Positions 1 to 6,423 of a stretch of DNA of 6,423 nt are shown here, in pieces. The DNA comes from Lachnospiraceae bacterium UBA7589 (GTDB lineage: Bacteria; Bacillota; Clostridia; Lachnospirales; Lachnospiraceae). The stretch is taken from positions 16,968-23,390 of the forward strand of contig DLKL01000006.1 in the NCBI GenBank assembly GCA_002476495.1. Direction: 5' to 3'. Each line of letters starts with the position of its first letter. Position 1 is the stretch's first letter. Below the pieces are notes generated by a model, which saw only the letters and a program-made list of their open reading frames with translations, was not told the origin of the DNA and made no database searches. The position numbers and the translations under genes were made by a program.

Positions 1-1557
1 ATTATCCTGGCTGCAGGCTATGGAATGAGAATGGTTCCGATTAACACGGAAAGACCAAAGGGACTTCTGGAGGTCAGAGGGGAGACTCTTATAGAGAGAA
101 TAATCAGGCAGCTTCACGAGGTGAATATAAGAGATATAACGGTAGTAGTGGGATTTATGAAGGAACAATATGAGTTTTTGATAGATGATTATGGAGTTAA
201 GCTTCTGGTCAATCCGGAATATGGAGTCAGGAACAATCTTCACTCCCTGTATCTTGCCGGAAAAGATCTGGCGGGAACATACATAATTCCCTGTGATATA
301 TATTGTACGGGAAATCCATTCAGCATTACGGAGATGTATTCCTGGTATATGGTTACAACAGAGCTTTCAAAGGAAAGTGATGTCAAGGTAAACAGAAAAA
401 AGGAGCTCGCCCTTGTGGGAAGTAATTCTGAGGGAAATAAAATGATAGGAATTGCTTACATTGATAAGGAAGATGCTGATATTATAACCGGGAGACTTGA
501 GGAGATGGACGAAAGGTCAGAGTATGATAAAGTATTCTGGGAGCAGTCTTTGTATATCGGTGACAGGATGATTATTTCATCCAGATGTGTTTCCTCTGAT
601 TTTGCCATTGAAATCAACACCTATGAACAACTGAGGGAAATAGACAGGAATTCCGGCAATCTTAAGATTGAAGCTATTGATGTTATATGTAAGGCGCTTA
701 ATGTACAGCCGGAAGACATAAAGGATATAAAGGTTATGAAAAAGGGTATGACAAACCGTTCCTTTATATTTTCCTGCATGGAGAAAAAATATATTATGAG
801 AATACCCGGTGAAGGCACAGACAGACTGATTAACCGCAAGGAAGAGGCTGATGTATATAATGTGGTAAAGGACAAAAATATCTGTGACAATATTATATAT
901 ATCAATCCGAAAAACGGGTATAAGATTACAGAATTTATGGAGAATACCAGGGTTTGTGACCCTCTTGATGAATCAGATGTAAAAAAGTGCATGGCGGTTC
1001 TTAAGAAGTTTCACAGCAGAGGCCTTACAGTGAATCATCGTTTTGATATATATGGACAGATGGATTTTTATGAATCTCTGTGGGGAGGAACAGCATCTGT
1101 ATACAGGGATTACAAGGTTACAAAGGAAAAATGCTTAAGACTTAAGGAATATATTGATAAGCAGGATATAAAAGAGTGCCTTACCCATATTGATGCAGTT
1201 CCGGATAATTTTCTCTTTGATATGAACGGGGAGGACGAAAAAATAAGGCTTATAGACTGGGAATATGCAGGTATGCAGGACCCACATGTAGATATAGCTA
1301 TGTTCAGTATTTATTCCTTTTATGATAAGGAACAGATAGACAGGCTTATTGATATATATTTTGAAGGGGAATGTGATATTAACACAAGAATCAAGATTTA
1401 TTGCTATGTGGCAATATGTGGTCTGCTCTGGAGCAACTGGTGCGAGTACAAGAGAAATCTTGGTGTGGAGTTCGGGGAATATGCTTTAAGGCAATATAGA
1501 TATGCCAAGGATTTTTACAGCTACGCAAAAGAAGAAATGGCAAAGATAGGAGAATAG
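1..1557 (+). CDS. licC-licA: LicC-like nucleotidyltransferase / LicA-like choline kinase fusion, 5' end outside the window
   Basis: The reading frame is open from base 1, and the codons before the ATG at 25 encode the family's first strand and loop (IILAAGYGMRM). That ATG is therefore internal and the true start lies just upstream of the window. Bases 1 to about 650 form a sugar-phosphate-type nucleotidyltransferase domain: the G-rich loop, PKGLLEV with its lysine, and a metal-type Asp at 295-297. From about 660 to the end it is a LicA-type choline/ethanolamine kinase: GMTNRSF (745-765), MRIPGEGTD, the Brenner-type catalytic segment HIDAVPDN (1186-1209) and the metal-binding IDWEYAG (Asp at 1255-1257). 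The expected cytoplasmic chemistry is ATP-dependent phosphorylation of choline plus CTP activation of phosphocholine. One oddity is that the C-terminal acidic metal motif, EID in the next gene, reads EIN here (Asn at 616-618). Ethanolamine or another amino alcohol is an alternative substrate. The fold assignments are firm; the substrate is inferred. Confidence 0.88.
   Translation: MILAAGYGMRMVPINTERPKGLLEVRGETLIERIIRQLHEVNIRDITVVVGFMKEQYEFLIDDYGVKLLVNPEYGVRNNLHSLYLAGKDLAGTYIIPCDIYCTGNPFSITEMYSWYMVTTELSKESDVKVNRKKELALVGSNSEGNKMIGIAYIDKEDADIITGRLEEMDERSEYDKVFWEQSLYIGDRMIISSRCVSSDFAIEINTYEQLREIDRNSGNLKIEAIDVICKALNVQPEDIKDIKVMKKGMTNRSFIFSCMEKKYIMRIPGEGTDRLINRKEEADVYNVVKDKNICDNIIYINPKNGYKITEFMENTRVCDPLDESDVKKCMAVLKKFHSRGLTVNHRFDIYGQMDFYESLWGGTASVYRDYKVTKEKCLRLKEYIDKQDIKECLTHIDAVPDNFLFDMNGEDEKIRLIDWEYAGMQDPHVDIAMFSIYSFYDKEQIDRLIDIYFEGECDINTRIKIYCYVAICGLLWSNWCEYKRNLGVEFGEYALRQYRYAKDFYSYAKEEMAKIGE
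1548..1552 (+). promoter_or_regulatory. Ribosome-binding site of the licC-like gene
   Basis: AGGAG lies 7 nt before the ATG at 1560, inside the last codons of the preceding gene. It supports this start over the in-frame ATG at 1587, which would cut off the first beta strand of the nucleotidyltransferase fold. Confidence 0.8.
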
Positions 1558-1559
1558 GT

Positions 1560-2279
1560 ATGTATCGGGTTGAAAGAGGTATAATTATGGCTGCGGGAAC
1601 CGGCAGCAGAATGCGGCCGGTAACGTTAGAAACACCAAAGCCTCTGGTTAAGGTAAATGGTGTCCGTATGATAGATACCGTAATAAAAGGGCTTCAAAAT
1701 AATGGAATAAATGACATATATGTGGTTGTCGGATATCTGAAGGAAAGATTTGAGGAATTGAAAAAAGATTATCCGGGTATCCATATAATTGAAAACCCGT
1801 ATTTTGATACCTGTAACAATATATCGTCGCTATACATGGCAAGAGATTATCTTGAAAATTCCATAATACTGGATGGAGACCAGATAATATATAATGACAG
1901 GATTCTTGAAAAGGAATTTGAGATGTCAGGGTATAATGCAGTATGGACAGATGATATGACAGATGAATGGCTTATGCAGGTGGAAAATTCCAGGGTGACT
2001 TCCTGCAGCAGAACCGGTGGAAAAAATGGCTGGCAGCTATACAGTATTTCAAGGTGGAACAGGGAGGACGGCAAAAAGCTTAAGACTTTTCTGGAACAGG
2101 AGTTTGAGGTGAATAATAACCGGCAGGTATATTGGGATGATGTACCTATGTTTTTACACTTCAAGGACTTTTGCCTGGGGATAAAGAAGATGAGCCGGGG
2201 AGACATAATCGAGATAGACAATATTGAAGAGCTGGCCGGAATAGATGAGCATTATAAAAAATATATAGTGGAGGATTAA
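1560..2279 (+). CDS. licC: CTP:phosphocholine cytidylyltransferase (LicC-like)
   Basis: This 239-residue cytoplasmic protein has the usual length for stand-alone LicC. It probably transfers CMP from CTP to phosphocholine, giving CDP-choline and pyrophosphate. Visible motifs are the nucleotide-binding loop AAGTGSRMRPVT (residues 11-22), TPKPLV with Lys27, the metal-type LDGD (Asp105/Asp107), DEWLMQV near 135-141, a YWDDVPM segment (191-197) that resembles LicC, and the second acidic motif EIDN (Asp220). All expected active-site acids are present, unlike in the fused domain upstream. The gene starts 2 bp after the preceding stop codon and ends 5 bp before the transporter, so the three are surely co-transcribed. 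Related enzymes activate 2-aminoethylphosphonate or phosphoethanolamine, so the substrate is inferred from the adjacent kinase and transporter. Confidence 0.85.
   Translation: MYRVERGIIMAAGTGSRMRPVTLETPKPLVKVNGVRMIDTVIKGLQNNGINDIYVVVGYLKERFEELKKDYPGIHIIENPYFDTCNNISSLYMARDYLENSIILDGDQIIYNDRILEKEFEMSGYNAVWTDDMTDEWLMQVENSRVTSCSRTGGKNGWQLYSISRWNREDGKKLKTFLEQEFEVNNNRQVYWDDVPMFLHFKDFCLGIKKMSRGDIIEIDNIEELAGIDEHYKKYIVED
2270..2274 (+). promoter_or_regulatory. Ribosome-binding site of the BCCT transporter gene
   Basis: GGAGG lies 10 nt before the ATG at 2285 and overlaps the 3' end of the licC-like gene. The close spacing suggests coupled translation within one operon. Confidence 0.75.
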
Positions 2280-2284
2280 ATAAG

Positions 2285-3814
2285 ATGGAAGAAACCAATA
2301 AGAGCACAAAGGGGAAAATAGACTGGATAATAACAATCGTTCCGGTAGTTATAATTGTAGGTCTGGCAATTTTATTTTTTGTTTTTCCTGAGAATTCAAA
2401 TGAAATATTGAGCAAGGTAAGATATTTTTTCGGGGATACCCTGGGAACATATTATCTGGTAATAGGATTGGGAGTATTTTTGATATCTCTGTTTTTAGCA
2501 GGCTCTAAGTATGGCAATATTGTTCTCGGAGGAAAGGATGAGAAACCTAAGTATTCTTTTTTTACATGGGGAGCAATGATGTTTACCTGTGGACTGGCTG
2601 CTGACATTTTATTCTATTCCTTTTCGGAGTGGATATTGTATGCTACGGATCCACATATAGCAGAGCTTGGAAGTATTCAGGACTGGGCAGGAGTATTCCC
2701 ACTTTTTCACTGGAGCTTTATCCCATGGTCATTCTATCTGGTTCTGGCTGTAGCTTTTGGTTTTATGCTGCATGTTAGAAAGAGAAATCGTCAGAAATAT
2801 TCAGAGGCATGTCGTCCTATATTGGGTAAGCACACAGACGGTATTGCCGGAAGGGTAATAGATCTTCTTGCTGTATTTGCACTTCTCGCAGGGACAGCAA
2901 CAACCTTCAGTGTTGCTACCCCGCTTATGGCAAATGTAATAAATAAGCTGTTTCATGTGGAAATTAATACAACAATACTCACTATAATAATTCTGGTGGT
3001 AACCTGTATTGTATATACATATTCGCTTCTCCATGGGTTTAAAGGTATAAGTATACTGGCTAAGGGATGTATATATTTATTCTTCGGACTTCTTGCCTAT
3101 GTGCTTATATTCGGAGGAGAGGCAAAATATATAATTGATACCGGATTTTCTTCTCTGGGAAGAATGATACAGAATTTCTTTGGACTTGCCACCGAAACTG
3201 ATCCATTGAGAAATACTTCATTTCCACAGAACTGGACAATATATTATTGGGCATACTGGATGGTATGGTGCGTTGCCTGCCCATTTTTTATAGGAAATAT
3301 ATCAAGAGGAAGAACCATAAAACAGACCATACTGGGCGGATATGTATTTGGAGTAGGTTCAACCCTTGTAAGCTTTGTTATTCTTGGCAATTATTCCCTT
3401 GGCAAGCAGTGTCAGGGAGCGATAGATTTTATTGCTTCATATAGTGAAACAGGAGATTTGTACGGTCTTATAGTTAATATCATAGATACATTGCCATGTG
3501 CACCGTTTGTACTTGTACTCCTGCTTATTACAATGATAGCATTTTATGCAACCTCCTTTGACTCAATAGCTTATACAGCCTCATGTTATTGTTATCACAA
3601 GCTGGAGGAGGATCAGCAGCCGAACAGACTGATTCAGCTTATGTGGTGTCTTTTGCTTATAGTTTTACCTATAGCATTGCTGTTCTCGGAAAGCTCTATG
3701 AGCAATATCCAGTCTGTAAGTATAATAGCCGCATTTCCGATAGGTATTGTTATTATGCTTATAATAGCAAGCTTCATGAAGGATGCAAAAAAATATATGA
3801 ATATGGGAAAATAG
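2285..3814 (+). CDS. BCCT-family choline transporter (BetT/BetP-like)
   Basis: This is a 509-residue polytopic membrane protein with about 12 hydrophobic segments and the family signature ISRGRTI at 339-345, after the Trp-rich helix YYWAYWMVW (320-328). Aligning by eye with my recollection of Corynebacterium BetP, the aromatic substrate box is kept: FHWSFIPWSFY gives Trp143, Trp148 and Tyr151 (BetP W189, W194, Y197), and Trp325 matches W374. The TM3 stretch TCGLAAD puts Asp107 at BetP Gly153; a Gly-to-Asp change there makes BetP an H+-coupled choline transporter. Na2-type residues Thr423 and Ser424 are present. The tails are short (about 12 and 14 residues), so there is no BetP-like osmosensory extension. 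This fits choline supply for the adjacent kinase, a job done by the unrelated permease LicB in Haemophilus and pneumococcus. Betaine or carnitine uptake is less likely. Confidence 0.9.
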   Translation: MEETNKSTKGKIDWIITIVPVVIIVGLAILFFVFPENSNEILSKVRYFFGDTLGTYYLVIGLGVFLISLFLAGSKYGNIVLGGKDEKPKYSFFTWGAMMFTCGLAADILFYSFSEWILYATDPHIAELGSIQDWAGVFPLFHWSFIPWSFYLVLAVAFGFMLHVRKRNRQKYSEACRPILGKHTDGIAGRVIDLLAVFALLAGTATTFSVATPLMANVINKLFHVEINTTILTIIILVVTCIVYTYSLLHGFKGISILAKGCIYLFFGLLAYVLIFGGEAKYIIDTGFSSLGRMIQNFFGLATETDPLRNTSFPQNWTIYYWAYWMVWCVACPFFIGNISRGRTIKQTILGGYVFGVGSTLVSFVILGNYSLGKQCQGAIDFIASYSETGDLYGLIVNIIDTLPCAPFVLVLLLITMIAFYATSFDSIAYTASCYCYHKLEEDQQPNRLIQLMWCLLLIVLPIALLFSESSMSNIQSVSIIAAFPIGIVIMLIIASFMKDAKKYMNMGK

Positions 3815-3831
3815 AATAATATAATAGTATG

Positions 3832-3890
3832 AAAAATAGTAATACACAGGTTACAGAGCTGACAGCCGTAATCAGTGTGTTACTATTTTT
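3832..3890 (+). terminator. Intrinsic terminator ending the choline operon
   Basis: Arms 3832-3854 and 3868-3890 are both 23 nt long and pair with 20 Watson-Crick pairs, two G-T wobbles and one A-A mismatch, around a 13-nt loop. The 3' arm ends in TATTTTT. It starts 17 bp after the transporter stop codon. The 5' arm begins with AAAAA, so the hairpin could also work on the minus strand, although no minus-strand gene is seen. It separates the operon from the secreted-protein gene. Confidence 0.88.
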
Positions 3891-3947
3891 GCATTGTAAA
3901 AAATATTAATAAGCTACCAGTGATTATTATCTTTTTTTTAGTTATAA

Positions 3948-3976
3948 TTGAGTATTTTTCCTTATTATGTTACTAT
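3948..3976 (+). promoter_or_regulatory. Candidate sigma-A promoter of the secreted transglutaminase-like protein gene
   Basis: TTGAGT (3948-3953) matches four of six -35 consensus bases. After a 17-bp spacer comes TACTAT (3971-3976), four of six for -10, preceded by an extended -10 TGT. Transcription would start near 3983, giving a leader of about 40 nt. A perfect TATAAT at 3943-3948 is an alternative -10, but its -35 is poor (GTGATT at 3920-3925). A promoter is expected here because a strong terminator lies just upstream. Confidence 0.5.
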
Positions 3977-4011
3977 GTGTACAGGTGCAGATATTGAACA
4001 TACACAAAAAA

Positions 4012-4018
4012 AGGGGGA
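4012..4018 (+). promoter_or_regulatory. Ribosome-binding site of the secreted transglutaminase-like protein gene
   Basis: AGGGGGA lies about 6 nt before the ATG at 4024. It fixes the start directly ahead of a basic, then hydrophobic, signal peptide. Confidence 0.75.
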
Positions 4019-4023
4019 ATTTT

Positions 4024-6423
4024 ATGACAAAAATCCGTACAGTATTAATAACTATGCTATTTTGTTCATCACTGGCATTCGGTTCCCATGCAGCTATGGC
4101 AGGGGAAAGGGAAAGCACATCGGGTGATATATATTATGTTCAGGAGTCGGAGACAGATTCTGTTGAGGCCGGTGAAGAATCGGAGCTTCTCTGGGGATAT
4201 GTGGACAAACAGATGTATAATGACGGAATATCCTTATATAGTGCCAACTGTCTTGGAGACGAGCTTACAGATAACAATAGGATTATATATGACTATGTTA
4301 AAGCGAAAGTACAGGATATAGCTGCAGGAAAGCTTTCGGAGACAAAAATTATTATTCCTTCGGATAAATTGTCAATGGATAAGCAATACTGGTCAGCTTC
4401 AGATCTTGGTGTAAGCACTGTAGTTGAGAATGCTACAATTTCAAAAGATGCTGTGCAGGCACTTAACCGTAAGGCAGATTACGATATGAAAAAGGTAATC
4501 AGAACAATCATTACAGACTGCCCATATGAAATGTACTGGTTTGGCAACACATATACCTATTCAGGATTTCAGGTTGGGGCAACATATATAGATGGGGAAT
4601 ATAAGTTATATATTTCCGGAGATTTAAGCGTTCAGCTTGCGGTTTCCCCGGATTATGCAGGAACAGATAATTATGAGGTGGACATTGCAAAAACAGCCTC
4701 TGTTTCCACGGCTGTTGACAATGCAAAAAAGGTTGTTTCCCATGCCGCAAATATGTCTGATGTGGAAAAGCTTGATTACTATCTTGAAACAATTTGTGAA
4801 TATACAGATTATAATTATGATGCGGCAGACAGCAGCTATACCGGAGGATATGGAAATCCATGGCAGCTTATATATGTCTTTGACGGAGATTCTTCTACCA
4901 AAGTAGTCTGTGAAGGATATGCAAAGGCGTTCAAATATTTATGTGACATGACAAGCTTTGACAGTGATGAAATATATACCTACTGTGTAAGTGGCAATAT
5001 GATAAGCTCCAATGGCGGAGGCGGGGCACATATGTGGAATGTTATACATATGGATGACGGAAATTGCTATCTGGTTGACGTGACAAATTGTGATCAGTCT
5101 ACTCTTGATTCCTGGCTTTTTATGGCAAAGCCTTATAGTGGGGATGAGGAAAACGGATATCTGTTTTGTAAGAATTCATCCTACAGTCTGACATATACTT
5201 ACAGCGAAGATACAAAGAGTCTGTATTCACAGGATAGTCTGACACTCTCAAACGTAGATTACAGTGAACCCCAGACTATGGAAAATCTTGGACTTAAGAT
5301 AAGCTATCCTGACAATATAAAGTGTGGAGAAGAGGTTACCTTCACATTGGAAGGACAGAATGGTACGGGTAATTACCGATACTATTTAAGCTTTGTAAAT
5401 ATATATGAAAACGGAAGTTATACCTATGTGGTAGATCCAAGTAAGCTGCCCGGATATTCTTCCGATAATGAGATTAAATTTACCTTCTATGCATCGGGAA
5501 ATTATTCATTAAGATTTTATGTCATGGACACAGGAGTTACTCCTGCAAAGACAAAGAGTGAAACAATTTATATTAATATAGATGACAGCAATTATCCGAA
5601 TGTGGATTCCCTTGTAAAAAAGGTGTGTGAGGAGTGTGTACTTGCAGGCAATGAAACAGACTATGACAAGGCATTGTGGCTCCATGACTGGCTGTTAAAC
5701 AATTGCAAATATGATTCAAGCTATACCTATTGTGGGGCTGAGGGAGCTTTGGCAAGAGGTCTTGGAACCTGTGAGTCTTACTATGCTGCATACAAGATGT
5801 GCCTTGACTATTTTAATATACCTAATGGAAGAGTTACAGGGAATGGACATGTATGGAATGTAGTAAAGCTTGGTGACGAGTGGTGTCATATTGACTGTAC
5901 CTGGGATGATAACGGATACAGTAGTCTTTCAGACTATGACAGTCATCTGTATTTCGGACTTAATGATGAGCTTATTACAGCTGCACATTCAGAATATAAG
6001 CCGGTTTCGGGATACATAGCAAACAGTCTGGATAATAATTATTTTATACGTACCGGGGAAATATCCCAATGGTCAGATGAATTTATTTCCCAAATTGAGG
6101 AAGGACTCAAATCCGGGGATAAGAATTTTAATATACCGGTTGAATATAGTATGCCTGACAGTTATGCAAATATAGTATATACTCTTGTTGCATATGACCT
6201 TTCGGAAAAGGACTGGAATGGAAAAAGGATTAGTGTAGTTTATTCCATGGATGAGCATAGCTTAGGCATTGAAGCAGTCAAAACAGGATGGGTATGCAGT
6301 GAAGGTGTCTGGTATTATTACAATGAAGACGGTACGGCAGCAGTTGGCTGGAAGCTTATAGGTGGTAAATATTACTATTTTAATCCTGACGGAGACATGG
6401 TGACAGGCTGGAAGCTCGTAGGT
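4024..6423 (+). CDS. Secreted protein with two transglutaminase-like domains and choline-binding repeats, 3' end outside the window
   Basis: The frame is open for 800 codons and continues past the window. Residues 1-26 are a signal peptide with probable cleavage after Ala-Met-Ala (24-26). Residues 27 to about 235 match no family I recognise. A first transglutaminase-like domain (about 240-375) has Cys296 in VCEGYAKAF, His336 in HMWN and Asp352 in YLVDVT. A beta-rich, probably Ig-like region covers about 420-520. A second transglutaminase-like domain (about 528-655) has Cys583 in GTCESYYAAYK, His609 in HVWN and Asp624 in WCHIDCTWDD. From about 754, GW...YYY...DG repeats of the CW_binding_1 type begin. 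These domains may act as extracellular peptidases or acyl transferases; the substrate is unknown. The mature part holds 19 Cys, many for a secreted Firmicute protein. The gene appears to have its own promoter and follows the choline-activation operon, which suggests docking on phosphocholine-decorated envelope. Glucan binding is an alternative. Confidence 0.87.
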   Translation, partial: MTKIRTVLITMLFCSSLAFGSHAAMAGERESTSGDIYYVQESETDSVEAGEESELLWGYVDKQMYNDGISLYSANCLGDELTDNNRIIYDYVKAKVQDIAAGKLSETKIIIPSDKLSMDKQYWSASDLGVSTVVENATISKDAVQALNRKADYDMKKVIRTIITDCPYEMYWFGNTYTYSGFQVGATYIDGEYKLYISGDLSVQLAVSPDYAGTDNYEVDIAKTASVSTAVDNAKKVVSHAANMSDVEKLDYYLETICEYTDYNYDAADSSYTGGYGNPWQLIYVFDGDSSTKVVCEGYAKAFKYLCDMTSFDSDEIYTYCVSGNMISSNGGGGAHMWNVIHMDDGNCYLVDVTNCDQSTLDSWLFMAKPYSGDEENGYLFCKNSSYSLTYTYSEDTKSLYSQDSLTLSNVDYSEPQTMENLGLKISYPDNIKCGEEVTFTLEGQNGTGNYRYYLSFVNIYENGSYTYVVDPSKLPGYSSDNEIKFTFYASGNYSLRFYVMDTGVTPAKTKSETIYINIDDSNYPNVDSLVKKVCEECVLAGNETDYDKALWLHDWLLNNCKYDSSYTYCGAEGALARGLGTCESYYAAYKMCLDYFNIPNGRVTGNGHVWNVVKLGDEWCHIDCTWDDNGYSSLSDYDSHLYFGLNDELITAAHSEYKPVSGYIANSLDNNYFIRTGEISQWSDEFISQIEEGLKSGDKNFNIPVEYSMPDSYANIVYTLVAYDLSEKDWNGKRISVVYSMDEHSLGIEAVKTGWVCSEGVWYYYNEDGTAAVGWKLIGGKYYYFNPDGDMVTGWKLVG
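6286..6423 (+). repeat. Start of a choline-binding (CW_binding_1-type) repeat array
   Basis: Three units begin at 6286 (GWVCSEGVWYYYNEDG), 6346 (GWKLIGGKYYYFNPDG) and 6406 (GWKLVG, cut by the window edge), with a period of 20 residues or 60 bp. At DNA level 6346-6363 and 6406-6423 differ at only 2 of 18 bases, a sign of recent repeat duplication. The GW, then three aromatic residues, then DG pattern fits choline-binding repeats. Clostridial toxin and glucan-binding repeats share this layout, so the ligand is not certain. Confidence 0.8.

Noticed and set aside
25..27. ATG at 25 as the start of the first gene
   Set aside because: The frame is open back to base 1 and encodes the conserved IILAAGYG strand and loop, so this Met is internal and the gene is truncated by the window edge.
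621..992. Minus-strand open frame of 123 codons inside the licC-licA gene
   Set aside because: It lies wholly inside a well-supported coding region, shows no family motifs and no convincing ribosome-binding site. It is a shadow frame, like the other minus-strand frames within the first three genes.
3878..3976. Direct repeat TGTTACTAT at 3878-3886 and 3968-3976
   Set aside because: A 9-nt match in AT-rich sequence. The first copy is part of the terminator stem and the second spans the candidate -10 box, so no shared function is needed.
3976..4006. Inverted repeat TGTGTA / TACACA in the leader before 4024, as an operator or riboswitch
   Set aside because: Only 6 bp with a 19-nt loop and no further pairing. 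In AT-rich leader DNA this can occur by chance, and the leader of about 40 nt is too short for most riboswitches.
4063..4065. Lipoprotein signal: Cys14 in the signal peptide of the secreted protein
   Set aside because: The residues before it (Met-Leu-Phe) do not form a lipobox, and the hydrophobic core continues past it to a better Ala-Met-Ala cleavage site at residues 24-26.
4637..4906. Plus-strand 89-codon frame and minus-strand frame 4511-4861 inside the secreted-protein gene
   Set aside because: Both overlap the long frame from 4024, which carries a signal peptide and conserved catalytic motifs. The short frames have no recognisable features.

Overview
The window looks like chromosomal DNA of a low-GC, Gram-positive anaerobe, most likely a gut Lachnospiraceae-type Firmicute. 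The evidence is AT-rich coding sequence with many ATA and AGA/AGG codons, strong AGGAG/GGAGG ribosome-binding sites, a Gram-positive-style signal peptide and cell-wall-binding repeats. The family-level assignment is inference.

Bases 1-3814 hold three tightly packed plus-strand genes (gaps of 2 and 5 bp) that form the downstream part of an operon for taking up and activating choline. (i) The 5'-truncated first gene encodes a LicC-like nucleotidyltransferase fused to a LicA-like choline kinase. (ii) The second is a complete stand-alone LicC-like CTP:phosphocholine cytidylyltransferase. (iii) The third is a BCCT-family transporter whose substrate-site residues favour choline. Together they could import choline, phosphorylate it and make CDP-choline, the donor for LicD-type phosphocholine decoration of surface glycans. 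No licD is visible; it may lie upstream. The operon's promoter is also outside the window.

Bases 3815-4023 are a true operon boundary: a long, strong hairpin terminator (3832-3890), then a plausible extended -10 promoter (about 3948-3976) and a strong ribosome-binding site for the next gene.

Bases 4024-6423 are an open reading frame that runs off the right edge (800 codons visible). It encodes a secreted protein with a signal peptide, an unassigned N-terminal region, two transglutaminase-like Cys-His-Asp domains separated by a probable Ig-like beta domain, and the start of a C-terminal array of choline-binding (CW_binding_1-type) repeats.

The main biological suggestion is that the two halves are functionally linked. 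The operon would make the phosphocholine mark, and the next gene would encode a secreted enzyme-like protein that could dock on it, as choline-binding proteins do in pneumococcus. This link is inferred from adjacency and domain content. No RNA genes, CRISPR arrays or mobile elements were seen.
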